From NCBI RefSeq assembly GCF_001431415.1, contig NZ_LDJI01000029.1, positions 1-64,000 of the forward strand: a stretch of 64,000 nt of DNA, written 5' to 3'. Positions 9,133 to 17,614 of this stretch are shown in pieces; the first letter of the stretch is position 1; every line of letters begins with the position of its first letter. Source of the stretch: Stenotrophomonas humi. Its GTDB lineage: Bacteria > Pseudomonadota > Gammaproteobacteria > Xanthomonadales > Xanthomonadaceae. The notes beneath the pieces were generated by a model. That model saw only the letters and a program-made list of their open reading frames with translations, did no database searches and was not told the DNA's origin. Both the position numbers and the translations under genes were made by a program.

Positions 9133-10727
9133 TCTTTCAATATCACCGCACTCGCATTATGCCCAGGCGCCCCGGTTACACCGCCGCCCGGGTGGGATCC
9201 CGATCCGCAGAGATACAAGCCCGCCATTGCACCTCGATACCCCGCCTGCCCCACCATCGGCCGCGCACTGAACAACTGGTTCAAGCTCAACGCACCATGG
9301 AAGATATCGCCGCCGATCAGGCCGAAGGTCCGCTCCAGGTCGAGCGGACTCATGATCTGGCGACCGAGCACTGATTCCGCAAAGCCCGGAGCGTGCCGAT
9401 CGACGGTGGCGATCATCAGATCCGCAACTTCTTCGCGGTGATCATCCCAACTGCGCCCGTCGGACAGCTGCGGCGCTACGTGCTGGCAGAACAGGCTGGC
9501 GACGTGCTGCCCGGGCGGTGCAAGCGAATCGTCCAGGGTGCTGGGAATCAACATTTCGACCACCGGTTCGCGTGACCATCCCTGTTGGCGTGCATCCAGG
9601 TACGCGCGGTCCATGTAGTCCAGGCCTGGGGCGATGATGATGCCTGCGGTGAGATGGTCGCCCTGCCCCGGCAGCACCGTGAAGTCGGGCAATCGCGACA
9701 GCGCTACATTCATGCGGAACGTGCCGGATCCGCAACGCCAGTTGCCCATTCGTTCAAGCGTTGCCGGCGGCACATCAGCCGGATCGAACAGGCGTTCGTA
9801 CAGCAATTTCGGATTGACGTTGGCGACGATGGCCTTGCCACGCAGTTCATCACCGGACGTGGTTACGACGCCAACCGCCTTGCCCTGTTCGACCAGCACC
9901 TTGCTGACGGCAGCATCGGTACGTATTTCCACACCGGCCTCCGTCGCCGCACGCGCCATCGCCTGGGTGATCGCGCCCATCCCGCCAATGGCATGCCCCC
10001 AGGCACCTTTGACGCCATTGCTTTCACCAAACACGTGATGCAACAACACGTAAGCAGTGCCCGGCGCGTAAGGGCTGGCGTAGTTCCCGACGATGCCGTC
10101 AAAACCGAACAGCGCCTTGATCGGCGCGCTTTCGAACCAGCGATCCAGATACTCCGCAGCGGAGATGGTGAACAGGTCCAGCAGTTCCTGCTTCAGGCCT
10201 GCATCCAGCTTCTGTAGTTGCAAACCGAGCTTGCCTGCCTTCCATAGTTCCGGCAGCGCGCGCAGCCAATGACCGTCGGTCACGTTGGGCGGCGCCTGCA
10301 ACGCCAGGGCGCGAAGCACATCGGCGAAGATCTCCAGGCGACGCTCGTATTCCGGCAGCCGTTCGGCGTCTCGCTGCGAGAACTTCGCAACCTCGGCCTG
10401 CGTGTGGCCCCCGCCGGCCAATAGATACTCGCCGTTCGGCAGCGGCAGGAAGTTGTTTATCCGGCGCGACACCACTCGCAGGCCATGCCGTTCCAGCTCC
10501 AGGTCGGCAATCACCTGGGGCTGCAGCAGCGACACCGTATAAGAGGCCACTGAATTGCGGAAACCCGGATGAAACTCCTCGGTCACCGCAGCGCCGCCGA
10601 CTACCGTTCGGCGTTCAAGTACCAGGACGCGCTTGCCTGCCTTGGCGAGATACGCCGCGCAGACCAGGCCGTTGTGGCCGCCGCCGATGAGGATCGCATC
10701 CCACTGTTTGGCTGATGTCTGGGTCAT
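9120..10727 (-). CDS. Phytoene-desaturase-like FAD oxidoreductase
   Basis: A 535-residue FAD-dependent oxidoreductase of the phytoene dehydrogenase-related (COG1233, PYROXD2-like) family. I place the start at ATG 10727 because it puts the dinucleotide-binding motif AILIGGGHNGLVCAAYLAKA at residues 11-30; in-frame starts further upstream (to 10880) would add an unlikely basic leader. The family C-terminal motif GLYLCGSGSHPGGGVTGAPG is intact. Substrates of this branch are largely unknown and no carotenoid genes are nearby, so carotenoid desaturation should not be assumed. It is divergent from the M13 peptidase gene at 10997 and converges on the Sel1-like gene, with its stop inside a terminator. 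Confidence 0.85.
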   Translation of the reverse strand: MTQTSAKQWDAILIGGGHNGLVCAAYLAKAGKRVLVLERRTVVGGAAVTEEFHPGFRNSVASYTVSLLQPQVIADLELERHGLRVVSRRINNFLPLPNGEYLLAGGGHTQAEVAKFSQRDAERLPEYERRLEIFADVLRALALQAPPNVTDGHWLRALPELWKAGKLGLQLQKLDAGLKQELLDLFTISAAEYLDRWFESAPIKALFGFDGIVGNYASPYAPGTAYVLLHHVFGESNGVKGAWGHAIGGMGAITQAMARAATEAGVEIRTDAAVSKVLVEQGKAVGVVTTSGDELRGKAIVANVNPKLLYERLFDPADVPPATLERMGNWRCGSGTFRMNVALSRLPDFTVLPGQGDHLTAGIIIAPGLDYMDRAYLDARQQGWSREPVVEMLIPSTLDDSLAPPGQHVASLFCQHVAPQLSDGRSWDDHREEVADLMIATVDRHAPGFAESVLGRQIMSPLDLERTFGLIGGDIFHGALSLNQLFSARPMVGQAGYRGAMAGLYLCGSGSHPGGGVTGAPGHNASAVILKDNGR

Positions 10728-10996
10728 GGGCGTTGTATAGCACTGGTGGAGAACCACGCGCATCGGAATGCGCCCGGACCGTGAGTCAGGGCTGCCAATG
10801 CTGGGGGCCCGGCAGTCGAGCCCCCTTCTTTCCACTGCGTGCAAGGGAGGCTGCAGGCTCGCTGCGGCCCACACCAGCATTCAATCGGGCATTACCTTCG
10901 ACACCCCTTGCCGATCGGTTTCAGGCGTATCTTCTTCGATCGGCCCTGGTTGCGGGGCCACACCTGTGCTCTGCAAACGGCCTGGAGGCCATTCCC

Positions 10997-13093
10997 GTGA
11001 TCGTTAGTAACCCCAAAATCCTCCTGCTGACCCTGGCCGTCTCGGCCGCGCTGGTCGGCTGCAAGAAAGAAGAAACCCCGGCCGCGTCTGCTGCCGCTCC
11101 GGCCGCTGCCGCCACCGAACTGAAGCTGGACGAGTCCAAGCTGCCGGCCTACAACGCCTTCACCGCGGCCGACCTGGATACCAGCAAAGACGCCTGTACT
11201 GATTTCGGCGGCTATGTAAACGACAAGTGGCTCAATGCCAACGAAATCCCGGCCGACCGTACCAGCTGGGGCGCCTTCACCATCCTGGACGAGCGCTCGG
11301 TCGCCGTGCAGCACCAGCTGGCCGAGCAGGCCGCTGCAATGAAGAACGCCACCGGCATCGAGAAGATCGTCGGTGACTTCTGGGCCGCCGGCATGGACGA
11401 GGCCAAGATCAATGCGCTGGGCATCACCCCGCTGCAGGCCGACCTGACCGCGATCGACGCGCTGCAGGACAAGGATGCCATCGCGAACTACCTGCGCAGC
11501 ACCGCCGCCAAGGGCGAAAACGTGCTGTTCGGCTTCGGCCCGGAAGCGGATTTCAAGAATTCGTCGATGAACATGGCCTACGCCAGCCAGGGCGGCCTGG
11601 GCCTGCCGGACACCACGTACTACACCGACGCCAGCAAGGCCGACAAGCTCAACGCCTACAAGGCCCACGTGGCCAAGGTGCTGGAACTGTCGGGCGTGGC
11701 CGCAGCTGATGCCGCCAAGCAGGCCGATGAGGTGGTGAAGTTTGAAACCCGCCTGGCCAAGGCCTCCAAGTCCAGCGTCGAGCTGTCGCGCGATGTGTCG
11801 CTGTACTACAACCCGGTCACCGTGGCCGACGCCGACAAGCTGACCCCGAACTTCAGCTGGACCGAATTCTTCAAAGCCCAGGGCATCGCCGCCCCGGCGT
11901 CGTTCTCGCTGGCCATCCCGAGCTTCCACCAGGAAGTGAGCAAGATGCTGGGCGACACCGACCCGGCCGCATGGCGCGCCTACCTGCGCTTCCACACCGT
12001 GGACGGCGCCTCGCCTTTCCTGAGCGATGCGTTCGTGCAGGAGAACTACGCGTTCTATGGCAAGGAACTCAACGGCCAGAAGGAAATCAAGCCGCGCTGG
12101 AAGCAGGTGCTGGGCACGGTCGAGAACAACGCTGGCGAAGCCTTCGGCCAGATGTACGTCAAGGTCGCCTTCTCGCCCGAAGCCAAGGCCAAGATGGAAG
12201 AGCTGGTGAAGAACCTGGCCGGCGCGCTGAAGGAACGCATCCAGGGCCTGGCGTGGATGAGCGACGAAACCAAGGCCAAGGCTATCGCCAAGTGGGAAAC
12301 CTTCACCCCGAAGATCGGTTACCCGGACAAGTGGCGTGACTGGAGCGGCCTGAGCACCACCCACGACGATTACCTGGGCAACGTGCGCGCCGCCAATGCC
12401 TTCAACTACAAGTGGGCACTGGGCAAGATCGGCCAGCCGGTGGACAAGACCGAATGGGGCATGACCCCGCAGATGGTCAACGCCTACTACAACCCGCTGC
12501 AGAACGAGATCGTGTTCCCGGCCGCCATCCTGCAGCCGCCGTTCTTTGACATCAACGCCGACGACGCGCTGAACTACGGTGGCATCGGTGCGGTCATCGG
12601 CCATGAGATGACCCATGGTTACGACGATCAGGGCAGCCGCTTCGGGCCGACCGGCAACTTCGAGAACTGGTGGACCGAAGCCGACTCGAAGGGCTTCTCC
12701 GGCCTGACCGGCAAGCTGGTCAACCAGTTCAACGAGTACAAGGTGGGCGACCAGCAGGTCAACGGCTCGCTGACCCTGGGCGAGAACATCGCCGATCTGG
12801 GTGGCCTGGCTACCGCTTATGACGCGCTGCAGAAGGCCTCGGCCGGCAAGGAAGATCCGAAGGTCGAAGGCCTGAGCCGCGACCAGCGCTTCTTCGCCAA
12901 CTGGGCGACCGTGTGGCGTACCAAGTACACCCCGGAGAACGCCAAGGTCCGTCTTGCAACCGATCCGCACGCCCCGGCACAGTTCCGCGCCATGGGTGCG
13001 CCGTCGAACCTGCCGACCTTCGCTGCTGCGTTCCAGTGCAAGGCCGGCTCGCCGATGGTCCGTGCTGGCGACAAGCAGGTGGTCATCTGGTAA
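10997..13093 (+). CDS. M13 family zinc metallopeptidase (lipoprotein)
   Basis: A neprilysin/PepO-type metallopeptidase of 698 residues. The GTG at 10997 follows a GGAGG ribosome site and gives a lipoprotein signal with lipobox LVGC (Cys near 19), so it should be anchored in the envelope. The zinc site is intact: HEMTH at 536-540 inside VIGHEMTHGYDDQGSRFG, and the third ligand Glu in ENIADLGGLA. The substrate-binding NAYYNP motif precedes it and the C-terminal CKAGSPM...VVIW ends it. Family members cleave short peptides, so a role in degrading oligopeptides in the periplasm is likely. A paralogue with a degenerate active site follows 288 bp downstream on the same strand, pointing to tandem duplication. 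Confidence 0.95.
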   Translation: MIVSNPKILLLTLAVSAALVGCKKEETPAASAAAPAAAATELKLDESKLPAYNAFTAADLDTSKDACTDFGGYVNDKWLNANEIPADRTSWGAFTILDERSVAVQHQLAEQAAAMKNATGIEKIVGDFWAAGMDEAKINALGITPLQADLTAIDALQDKDAIANYLRSTAAKGENVLFGFGPEADFKNSSMNMAYASQGGLGLPDTTYYTDASKADKLNAYKAHVAKVLELSGVAAADAAKQADEVVKFETRLAKASKSSVELSRDVSLYYNPVTVADADKLTPNFSWTEFFKAQGIAAPASFSLAIPSFHQEVSKMLGDTDPAAWRAYLRFHTVDGASPFLSDAFVQENYAFYGKELNGQKEIKPRWKQVLGTVENNAGEAFGQMYVKVAFSPEAKAKMEELVKNLAGALKERIQGLAWMSDETKAKAIAKWETFTPKIGYPDKWRDWSGLSTTHDDYLGNVRAANAFNYKWALGKIGQPVDKTEWGMTPQMVNAYYNPLQNEIVFPAAILQPPFFDINADDALNYGGIGAVIGHEMTHGYDDQGSRFGPTGNFENWWTEADSKGFSGLTGKLVNQFNEYKVGDQQVNGSLTLGENIADLGGLATAYDALQKASAGKEDPKVEGLSRDQRFFANWATVWRTKYTPENAKVRLATDPHAPAQFRAMGAPSNLPTFAAAFQCKAGSPMVRAGDKQVVIW

Positions 13094-13120
13094 TTGCCGC
13101 CTTGCGGTGATGCTGCACGA

Positions 13121-13148
13121 GAAGGCCCGGCATTGCCGGGCCTTCTTC
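13121..13148 (+). terminator. Rho-independent terminator after the first M13 gene
   Basis: Perfect 10-bp arms (13121-13130, 13136-13145) around a CATTG loop, followed by TTCTTT. It lies 27 bp after the stop of the M13 peptidase and separates it from its paralogue. Confidence 0.8.
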
Positions 13149-13165
13149 TTTCCGGCCTTGGCGAC

Positions 13166-13291
13166 GGGAGCGACTTTCTGCAGGGGCGGCTTCGGCCGCG
13201 ACGCCGATGGACGTGAAACACGCAGGCAGGGCTGCAACCACAGCCCCCTGCATCCGCCCTTGATCCCCACTTTGCGACCAAGGTCGCTCCC
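13166..13291. repeat. Spaced inverted repeat with two internal hairpins
   Basis: GGGAGCGAC at 13166-13174 is repeated in inverted form (GTCGCTCCC) at 13283-13291. Each end carries its own small hairpin: GCGGC-TTCG-GCCGC at 13186-13199 and GCGACC-AA-GGTCGC at 13274-13287. The sequence resembles dispersed intergenic repeats built on a TGGGAGCGACC core that are common in pseudomonads and xanthomonads. It fills most of the gap between the two M13 genes. Confidence 0.55.
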
Positions 13292-13381
13292 ACCCGGGCT
13301 GATCCGCAAAACCGCGACCACGCCCCAGCGCCAATCGCCCATCAGCTTGTTAAACTCCGCCCACTTTGTCCTTCTGCGGAT

Positions 13382-15397
13382 ATGCACTACATGCCTACCC
13401 TTCGCCCGCTGTCCCTCGCCCTGGCTTTCAGCCTGGTGGCCGTCCTGTCAACGAACGATGCCCAGGCGGCGCGCAAGAAGTCCTCGGCACGGGCGCCGGC
13501 GGTAAGCGCGGCCTGTACCGATTTCTACGAACTGACCAACGGCAACTGGCTCAAGGCCAATCCGGTTCCGCAGACCGGCGCGGTCACCGCACTGGGCCAG
13601 TTGGCCAACAACGCCCGCACCCAGCAGCGCCAGCTGCTGGACCGTTCGATGAACAGCCCGCAGGGCAACGTGCAGAAGCTGCTGGGCGACTTCTGGGCCA
13701 GTGGCCTGGATGAAGCCGCGGTGGAAGCCGATGGCTCCAAGCCGATCGCCCCCCTGCTCACCCGCATCGATGCGATCAAGAAGGCCAAGGACATCCCCGC
13801 CTCGATCGCGGCACTGCACCAGGTCGGCATTCCGGTGGCCTTCAATTTCGCCCCGGACGTGGACCTGAAGGCGCTGGATCGCCACATCGGCTACTTCATG
13901 CAGGGCGGCATGGGCCTGCCTGACCCGGCGTTCTACACCCGCACCGATGCCGACACCGTCGCATTGATGGGCCGCTACCGTGGCTATGTGAAGCAGATCC
14001 TGGCCCTGACCGGCACCCCGGCCGACAAGCTCGATGCCGAGTCGGCACTGGTCATCCAGCTGGAAACCGAACTGGCGCGCAGCGCGCATTCGGTGGCTGA
14101 CATCAACAACCCGTTCAACAACTACGCGCCGGTCGCCACCAAGGACCTGAGCCGTTATCGCAACCTGCAGCTGGATGCCTTCCTCAAGGCACAGGGCGTC
14201 AACGACGACCTGGTCTCGATGGCCGACCCGGCATTGTTCCAGCAGCTCAACGCCATGGTCGCGCGCCTCCCGGCCGCCCAGTGGAAGGCTTACCTGCGCT
14301 GGCGCGTGGGCGACTCGATGGCCCCCTACCTGTCCAAGGCCTATCGCGACGCCGAGTTCGAATTCCGCGGTCGCGTGCTGCGTGGCCAGACCATCGCACC
14401 GGCACGCAACGACGTGGTGCTCGACGCCATCAACGTTGCCGCTGGCCCGATGCTGGGCCATGAGTACGCCAATGCCTACATCAGCCGTGACGTGCGCCGC
14501 CAGGCTGGCGTGATGGTCGATCAGATCCGCGAGGCACAGATTGCCGCGATCAAGCGCAGCACCTGGCTGAGCCCGGAAGCCCAGGCCGAAGCCGAAGCCA
14601 AGCTCGGCGCGATGAAGATCGAAATCGGCACCCCGCTGCGCGACCTGGATTACACCGTGCAGCCGATGGGCCGTGGCAGCTTCGGCGGCAACATGCTGAT
14701 CGCCTCCACCTGGCGCCACGCGCAGGAAATGAAGCGCATCGGCAAGGGCAACGCCGACCGTCGCTGGGACGTGCTGCCGCAGCAGCCGGCCATCAGCTAC
14801 GACATCGCGCAGAACCGCCTGATCGTCACCGCCGCCGCCCTGCAGGGCCCGATCTTCGCCGAGTCGGCCAGCAGCGCCGAGAAGTTCGGTGCGTTTGGTG
14901 GCCTGGTCGCGCATGAAGTCAGCCGCGCCGTTGACGCCAAGGGCGCCATGATCGACGCCAAGGGCGAACTGCGCAGTTGGTGGACGCCGGCCGACAAGAG
15001 CGCCTGGACCCTGCTGGGCAACCGCGTTGCCGCGCAGTACAGCGGGTACGCGTTCCCGGGCGTGAAGGATGCCAAGGTCAACGGCGAACTGACCCGCGAC
15101 GAGAACATGGCCGATATCTCCGGCGTGGAAATCGCATGGGAAGCGTTCAGCGCCACCCAGGCCAACGCCGCCGTGGCCGACAAGCAGTCGTTCTTCAAGG
15201 GCTGGACCGCACTGTGGGCCCAGCAGCTGTCGCCGAACGATGCCGTGCAGCGTCTGGCCTCGGATGTACGTGCCCCGGGCCGCTGGCGCGCCAATGCACC
15301 GCTGTCCAACCTGCCCGCTTTCGGCGCGACCTTCACCTGCAAGCCGGGCCAGCCGATGCAGCGCACCGATGCCGAGCAGATCAAGATCTGGCGCTGA
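13382..15397 (+). CDS. M13 peptidase homologue with degenerate zinc site
   Basis: A 671-residue protein collinear with the upstream M13 peptidase (shared DFYELTNGNWLKANPVP, YFMQGGMGLPDPAFY, and a C terminus ending IKIWR). A signal peptide ends at AQA|ARKK near residue 33; either ATG 13382 or 13391 would give it. The zinc motif reads HEVSR at residues 511-515, so the second His ligand is Arg, and the NAYY substrate motif is replaced by AISYD. The ENMAD motif with the third ligand Glu remains. Known M13 enzymes need both His, so I predict loss of zinc peptidase activity. The reading frame is intact and full-length, so it is a pseudoenzyme candidate and not a decayed gene. Confidence 0.88.
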   Translation: MHYMPTLRPLSLALAFSLVAVLSTNDAQAARKKSSARAPAVSAACTDFYELTNGNWLKANPVPQTGAVTALGQLANNARTQQRQLLDRSMNSPQGNVQKLLGDFWASGLDEAAVEADGSKPIAPLLTRIDAIKKAKDIPASIAALHQVGIPVAFNFAPDVDLKALDRHIGYFMQGGMGLPDPAFYTRTDADTVALMGRYRGYVKQILALTGTPADKLDAESALVIQLETELARSAHSVADINNPFNNYAPVATKDLSRYRNLQLDAFLKAQGVNDDLVSMADPALFQQLNAMVARLPAAQWKAYLRWRVGDSMAPYLSKAYRDAEFEFRGRVLRGQTIAPARNDVVLDAINVAAGPMLGHEYANAYISRDVRRQAGVMVDQIREAQIAAIKRSTWLSPEAQAEAEAKLGAMKIEIGTPLRDLDYTVQPMGRGSFGGNMLIASTWRHAQEMKRIGKGNADRRWDVLPQQPAISYDIAQNRLIVTAAALQGPIFAESASSAEKFGAFGGLVAHEVSRAVDAKGAMIDAKGELRSWWTPADKSAWTLLGNRVAAQYSGYAFPGVKDAKVNGELTRDENMADISGVEIAWEAFSATQANAAVADKQSFFKGWTALWAQQLSPNDAVQRLASDVRAPGRWRANAPLSNLPAFGATFTCKPGQPMQRTDAEQIKIWR

Positions 15398-15419
15398 GTT
15401 TCCGCTGGAGTGGAAGACG

Positions 15420-15446
15420 AAAAGGCGCGGATATCCGCGCCTTTTT
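15420..15446. terminator. Bidirectional terminator
   Basis: Palindrome GGCGCGG-ATAT-CCGCGCC (15424-15441) flanked by AAAA and TTTTT. It lies between the degenerate M13 gene (+) and the rhomboid gene (-), which converge. Confidence 0.85.
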
Positions 15447-15500
15447 CGTTTGCTGTAGAGCCCAGCCACGCTCCGCTGAGGCGCTGCAGGTAACGTCCAA

Positions 15501-15522
15501 GCCGAGCATGGCCCGGCGCTAC
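15501..15522 (-). repeat. GTAG-headed REP-like palindrome
   Basis: Read on the minus strand: GTAGC head, then a 7-bp stem GCCGGGC/GCTCGGC with a 3-nt loop and one wobble pair. It matches the layout of the element at 25288-25309. GTAG-headed short palindromes of this type are characteristic of Stenotrophomonas intergenic DNA. Confidence 0.6.
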
Positions 15523-15532
15523 CGTACCTGCT

Positions 15533-16177
15533 TTATTTCACCCGGCGCAGATGGGGTCCGCGCTTGTTGAATGGCGGCTGCCCGCGCCAATAGCGGATCA
15601 ACAACCAGCCGAACAGCATGCCGCCCAGATGCGCGAAGTGGGCCACGCCCGGCTGCCAGCCGGTGAAACCCAGGAACAGTTCGATGGCGCCGAACACGAT
15701 GACGAAGGTGCGCGCTTTCATCGGAATCGGCGGGAACAACAGCATCACGCGCTGGTTCGGGAACAGCATGCCAAATGCCAGCAACAGGCCGAACACGCCA
15801 CCGGAGGCGCCCAGCACCGGGTTGAACTCGCCAAACAGCGAGGCCACCAGCAACTGGCACAGGCCGGCGCCGACCACGCACACCATGTAATAGGTGAGGA
15901 AGCGCTTCTCGCCCCAGGTCATCTCCAGCGGCGCGCCGAACATGAAAAGCGCCAGCATGTTGAAGAACAGGTGACCGAAACCACCATGCAGGAAGCCGTA
16001 AGTCAGCAGCTGCCACGGCTCGAAGCCGGGTGAATCCAGGAATGCTTCCTGCGAGCCCAATGGCCACAACATCAGTTGATTGAAAATACCTGCGGTCTGC
16101 GGCAATTGCTGCAGCAGGAACAGGGCGACGTTGGCAATCAGCAAGGTCTGGGTGATCTTGGGCAAGCGCGGGAACAT
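15533..16177 (-). CDS. Rhomboid family intramembrane serine protease
   Basis: A 214-residue polytopic membrane protein of the rhomboid family, which cleaves transmembrane helices within the bilayer. The catalytic Ser125 sits in GASGGVFGLL and His183 in AHLGGMLFG; the conserved HGGFGHLFFNM (His64, His69) lies in the second helix region. About six hydrophobic segments are visible. The C terminus is short and basic (RYWRGQPPFNKRGPHLRRVK). The ATG at 16177 starts directly before the first membrane segment. It is transcribed on its own, bounded by a terminator and REP element downstream and the ATL gene 42 bp upstream. The substrate is unknown. Confidence 0.93.
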   Translation of the reverse strand: MFPRLPKITQTLLIANVALFLLQQLPQTAGIFNQLMLWPLGSQEAFLDSPGFEPWQLLTYGFLHGGFGHLFFNMLALFMFGAPLEMTWGEKRFLTYYMVCVVGAGLCQLLVASLFGEFNPVLGASGGVFGLLLAFGMLFPNQRVMLLFPPIPMKARTFVIVFGAIELFLGFTGWQPGVAHFAHLGGMLFGWLLIRYWRGQPPFNKRGPHLRRVK

Positions 16178-16219
16178 GGCGGCATCCGGGAGAACTCCCG
16201 CCCATGATAGCCGCAGCAG

Positions 16220-16576
16220 CTAGCCCGGCCCCCAGATCGCTTCATCCAGCGTACGCGGCGGTTTGGCACGCTTCACCCGACCGTTCTCCACGACCACACC
16301 TTCGGCCCGCAACCGCTGGCTCTGCTCGCGCCAACCGCGAGAGCCTTCGGGCATGGCGATGCGTCCATCCGAGCGCAGCACCCGGTGCCAGGGCAGCTCC
16401 GGGTCATCATTGCTGCCCAGCAGCCGCGCCACCAGACGCGCGCGCCCGGGTAGGCCGGCCTTTGCTGCCACCTCGCCATAGCCCAGCACCTGCCCACTCG
16501 GGATGGCCCGGATCGCTTCAAGAATGCGGGCGTGGCCGGTGGCCGGATCGGCGACGGAATCCGACGCCTTGCTCAC
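16220..16576 (-). CDS. Alkyltransferase-like (ATL) protein
   Basis: A 118-residue protein of the MGMT C-terminal (DNA-binding) fold. The reactive PCHRV of O6-alkylguanine-DNA alkyltransferases is PWHRV here (near residues 62-66), the mark of ATL proteins, which bind O6-alkylguanine without removing the alkyl group and hand the lesion to nucleotide-excision repair. GQVLGYGEVAAKAG and GSNDDPELPWHRV are clear. I choose GTG 16576 because it overlaps the stop of the DMT transporter gene (GTGA), which implies translational coupling; the frame stays open far upstream but that region is antisense-like noise. Pairing with a transporter is unexplained. Confidence 0.85.
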   Translation of the reverse strand: MSKASDSVADPATGHARILEAIRAIPSGQVLGYGEVAAKAGLPGRARLVARLLGSNDDPELPWHRVLRSDGRIAMPEGSRGWREQSQRLRAEGVVVENGRVKRAKPPRTLDEAIWGPG

Positions 16577-17514
16577 CGCTTCTTCGCTATCCCGCTGCCG
16601 ACCAGCAGCACGCCCGCCAGCACCAGCACGGTGCCGACGCTCTGCCACGGGCCCATCGGTTCGTCGAGCAGCCATACGCTCAGCACAATGGTGGAAACCG
16701 GGCCCAGCATACTCACCTGCGCCGCCAGCGACGAGCCAATACGCTTGACCCCGATCATGATTGCCAGGACCGGCAACACCGTGCATATCGTGCCGTTGAG
16801 CAGCGACAGCCAATACACCGGTGGCGCATACGTCCACAACGCGCTCACCGGTTGGAACAGCAGGTACTGGCCGATGCACAGCACGCAAGCGACCATGCTG
16901 GCATAGGCCGTCAACCGCACCGCACCGATGCGCGCCACCGCCTGGCCGCTGCCAAACAGATACACCGCGTAACTGAGCGCACTGGCGAACACCAGCGCCG
17001 AGCCGATCAGCGTGCGCCGGCCATCCAGCTGTATGTCGTGCCCGAATGCCAACAGCACACCGAGATAACTCACCAGCAGCGCTGCCACCTGCATGCGCGT
17101 GGGCCGCTGTTTCAGCACCACCAGCGCGATCAGCACCACCAGGGTTGGGCTGAGATAAAGGATCAATCGTTCCAGGGTCGCGCTGATGTACTGCAGCCCC
17201 AGGAAGTCGAGATAACTGGACAGGTAGTAGCCGCTGAAACCCAGCAGCACTACCCGCCCCATATCTCCCCGCGACAGCCGCTGCGCGCGTCGCGCCGCCC
17301 ACATGCCCATGACGATGAAGAACGGAAACGCGACCATCATCCGCAACGCCAGCAACGCAGTGGCGTCGGCACCGTGACGATAGGCCAGCTTGACGATCAC
17401 CGCTTTGCCGGAGGCGGCAATGGCGCCCATGCCGGCCAGCAACAGGCCGTTGATCAGCAGGCGCCGGGAACTGGTGGGAAGCGTTGTAGCCGCAGGCCGA
17501 GGTGGAACGTTCAT
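16573..17514 (-). CDS. DMT (EamA) family transporter
   Basis: A 313-residue inner-membrane protein with ten predicted hydrophobic segments in two EamA repeats, as in drug/metabolite transporters. Examples are LLINGLLLAGMGAIAASGK at the start and SVGTVLVLAGVLLVGSGIAKK at the end. LLDEPMGPWQ in the second repeat is typical of the family. Substrates in this family range from amino acids to purines and drugs and cannot be read from sequence. Its TGA overlaps the start of the ATL gene. The start at ATG 17514 leaves a short cytoplasmic tail before the first helix, and about 100 bp separate it from the end of gor. Confidence 0.9.
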   Translation of the reverse strand: MNVPPRPAATTLPTSSRRLLINGLLLAGMGAIAASGKAVIVKLAYRHGADATALLALRMMVAFPFFIVMGMWAARRAQRLSRGDMGRVVLLGFSGYYLSSYLDFLGLQYISATLERLILYLSPTLVVLIALVVLKQRPTRMQVAALLVSYLGVLLAFGHDIQLDGRRTLIGSALVFASALSYAVYLFGSGQAVARIGAVRLTAYASMVACVLCIGQYLLFQPVSALWTYAPPVYWLSLLNGTICTVLPVLAIMIGVKRIGSSLAAQVSMLGPVSTIVLSVWLLDEPMGPWQSVGTVLVLAGVLLVGSGIAKKR

Positions 17515-17614
17515 CGATGGAGGAATTGCGGGGGACGCCTATTGTCGGGGATATGTTGTGGGAGTGATCAGCTATCAAATGCAAAAGCAGGTGCTGAAAG
17601 CCCCCTCCTCCGTC

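Noticed and set aside
9120..10727. Carotenoid biosynthesis function for the phytoene-desaturase-like protein
   Set aside because: No crtB, crtE or crtY neighbour is present and the family includes many non-carotenoid oxidoreductases.
10892..13387. An 831-codon open frame on the minus strand
   Set aside because: It is antisense to the first M13 peptidase gene and shows no domain; the opposite strand is plainly coding.
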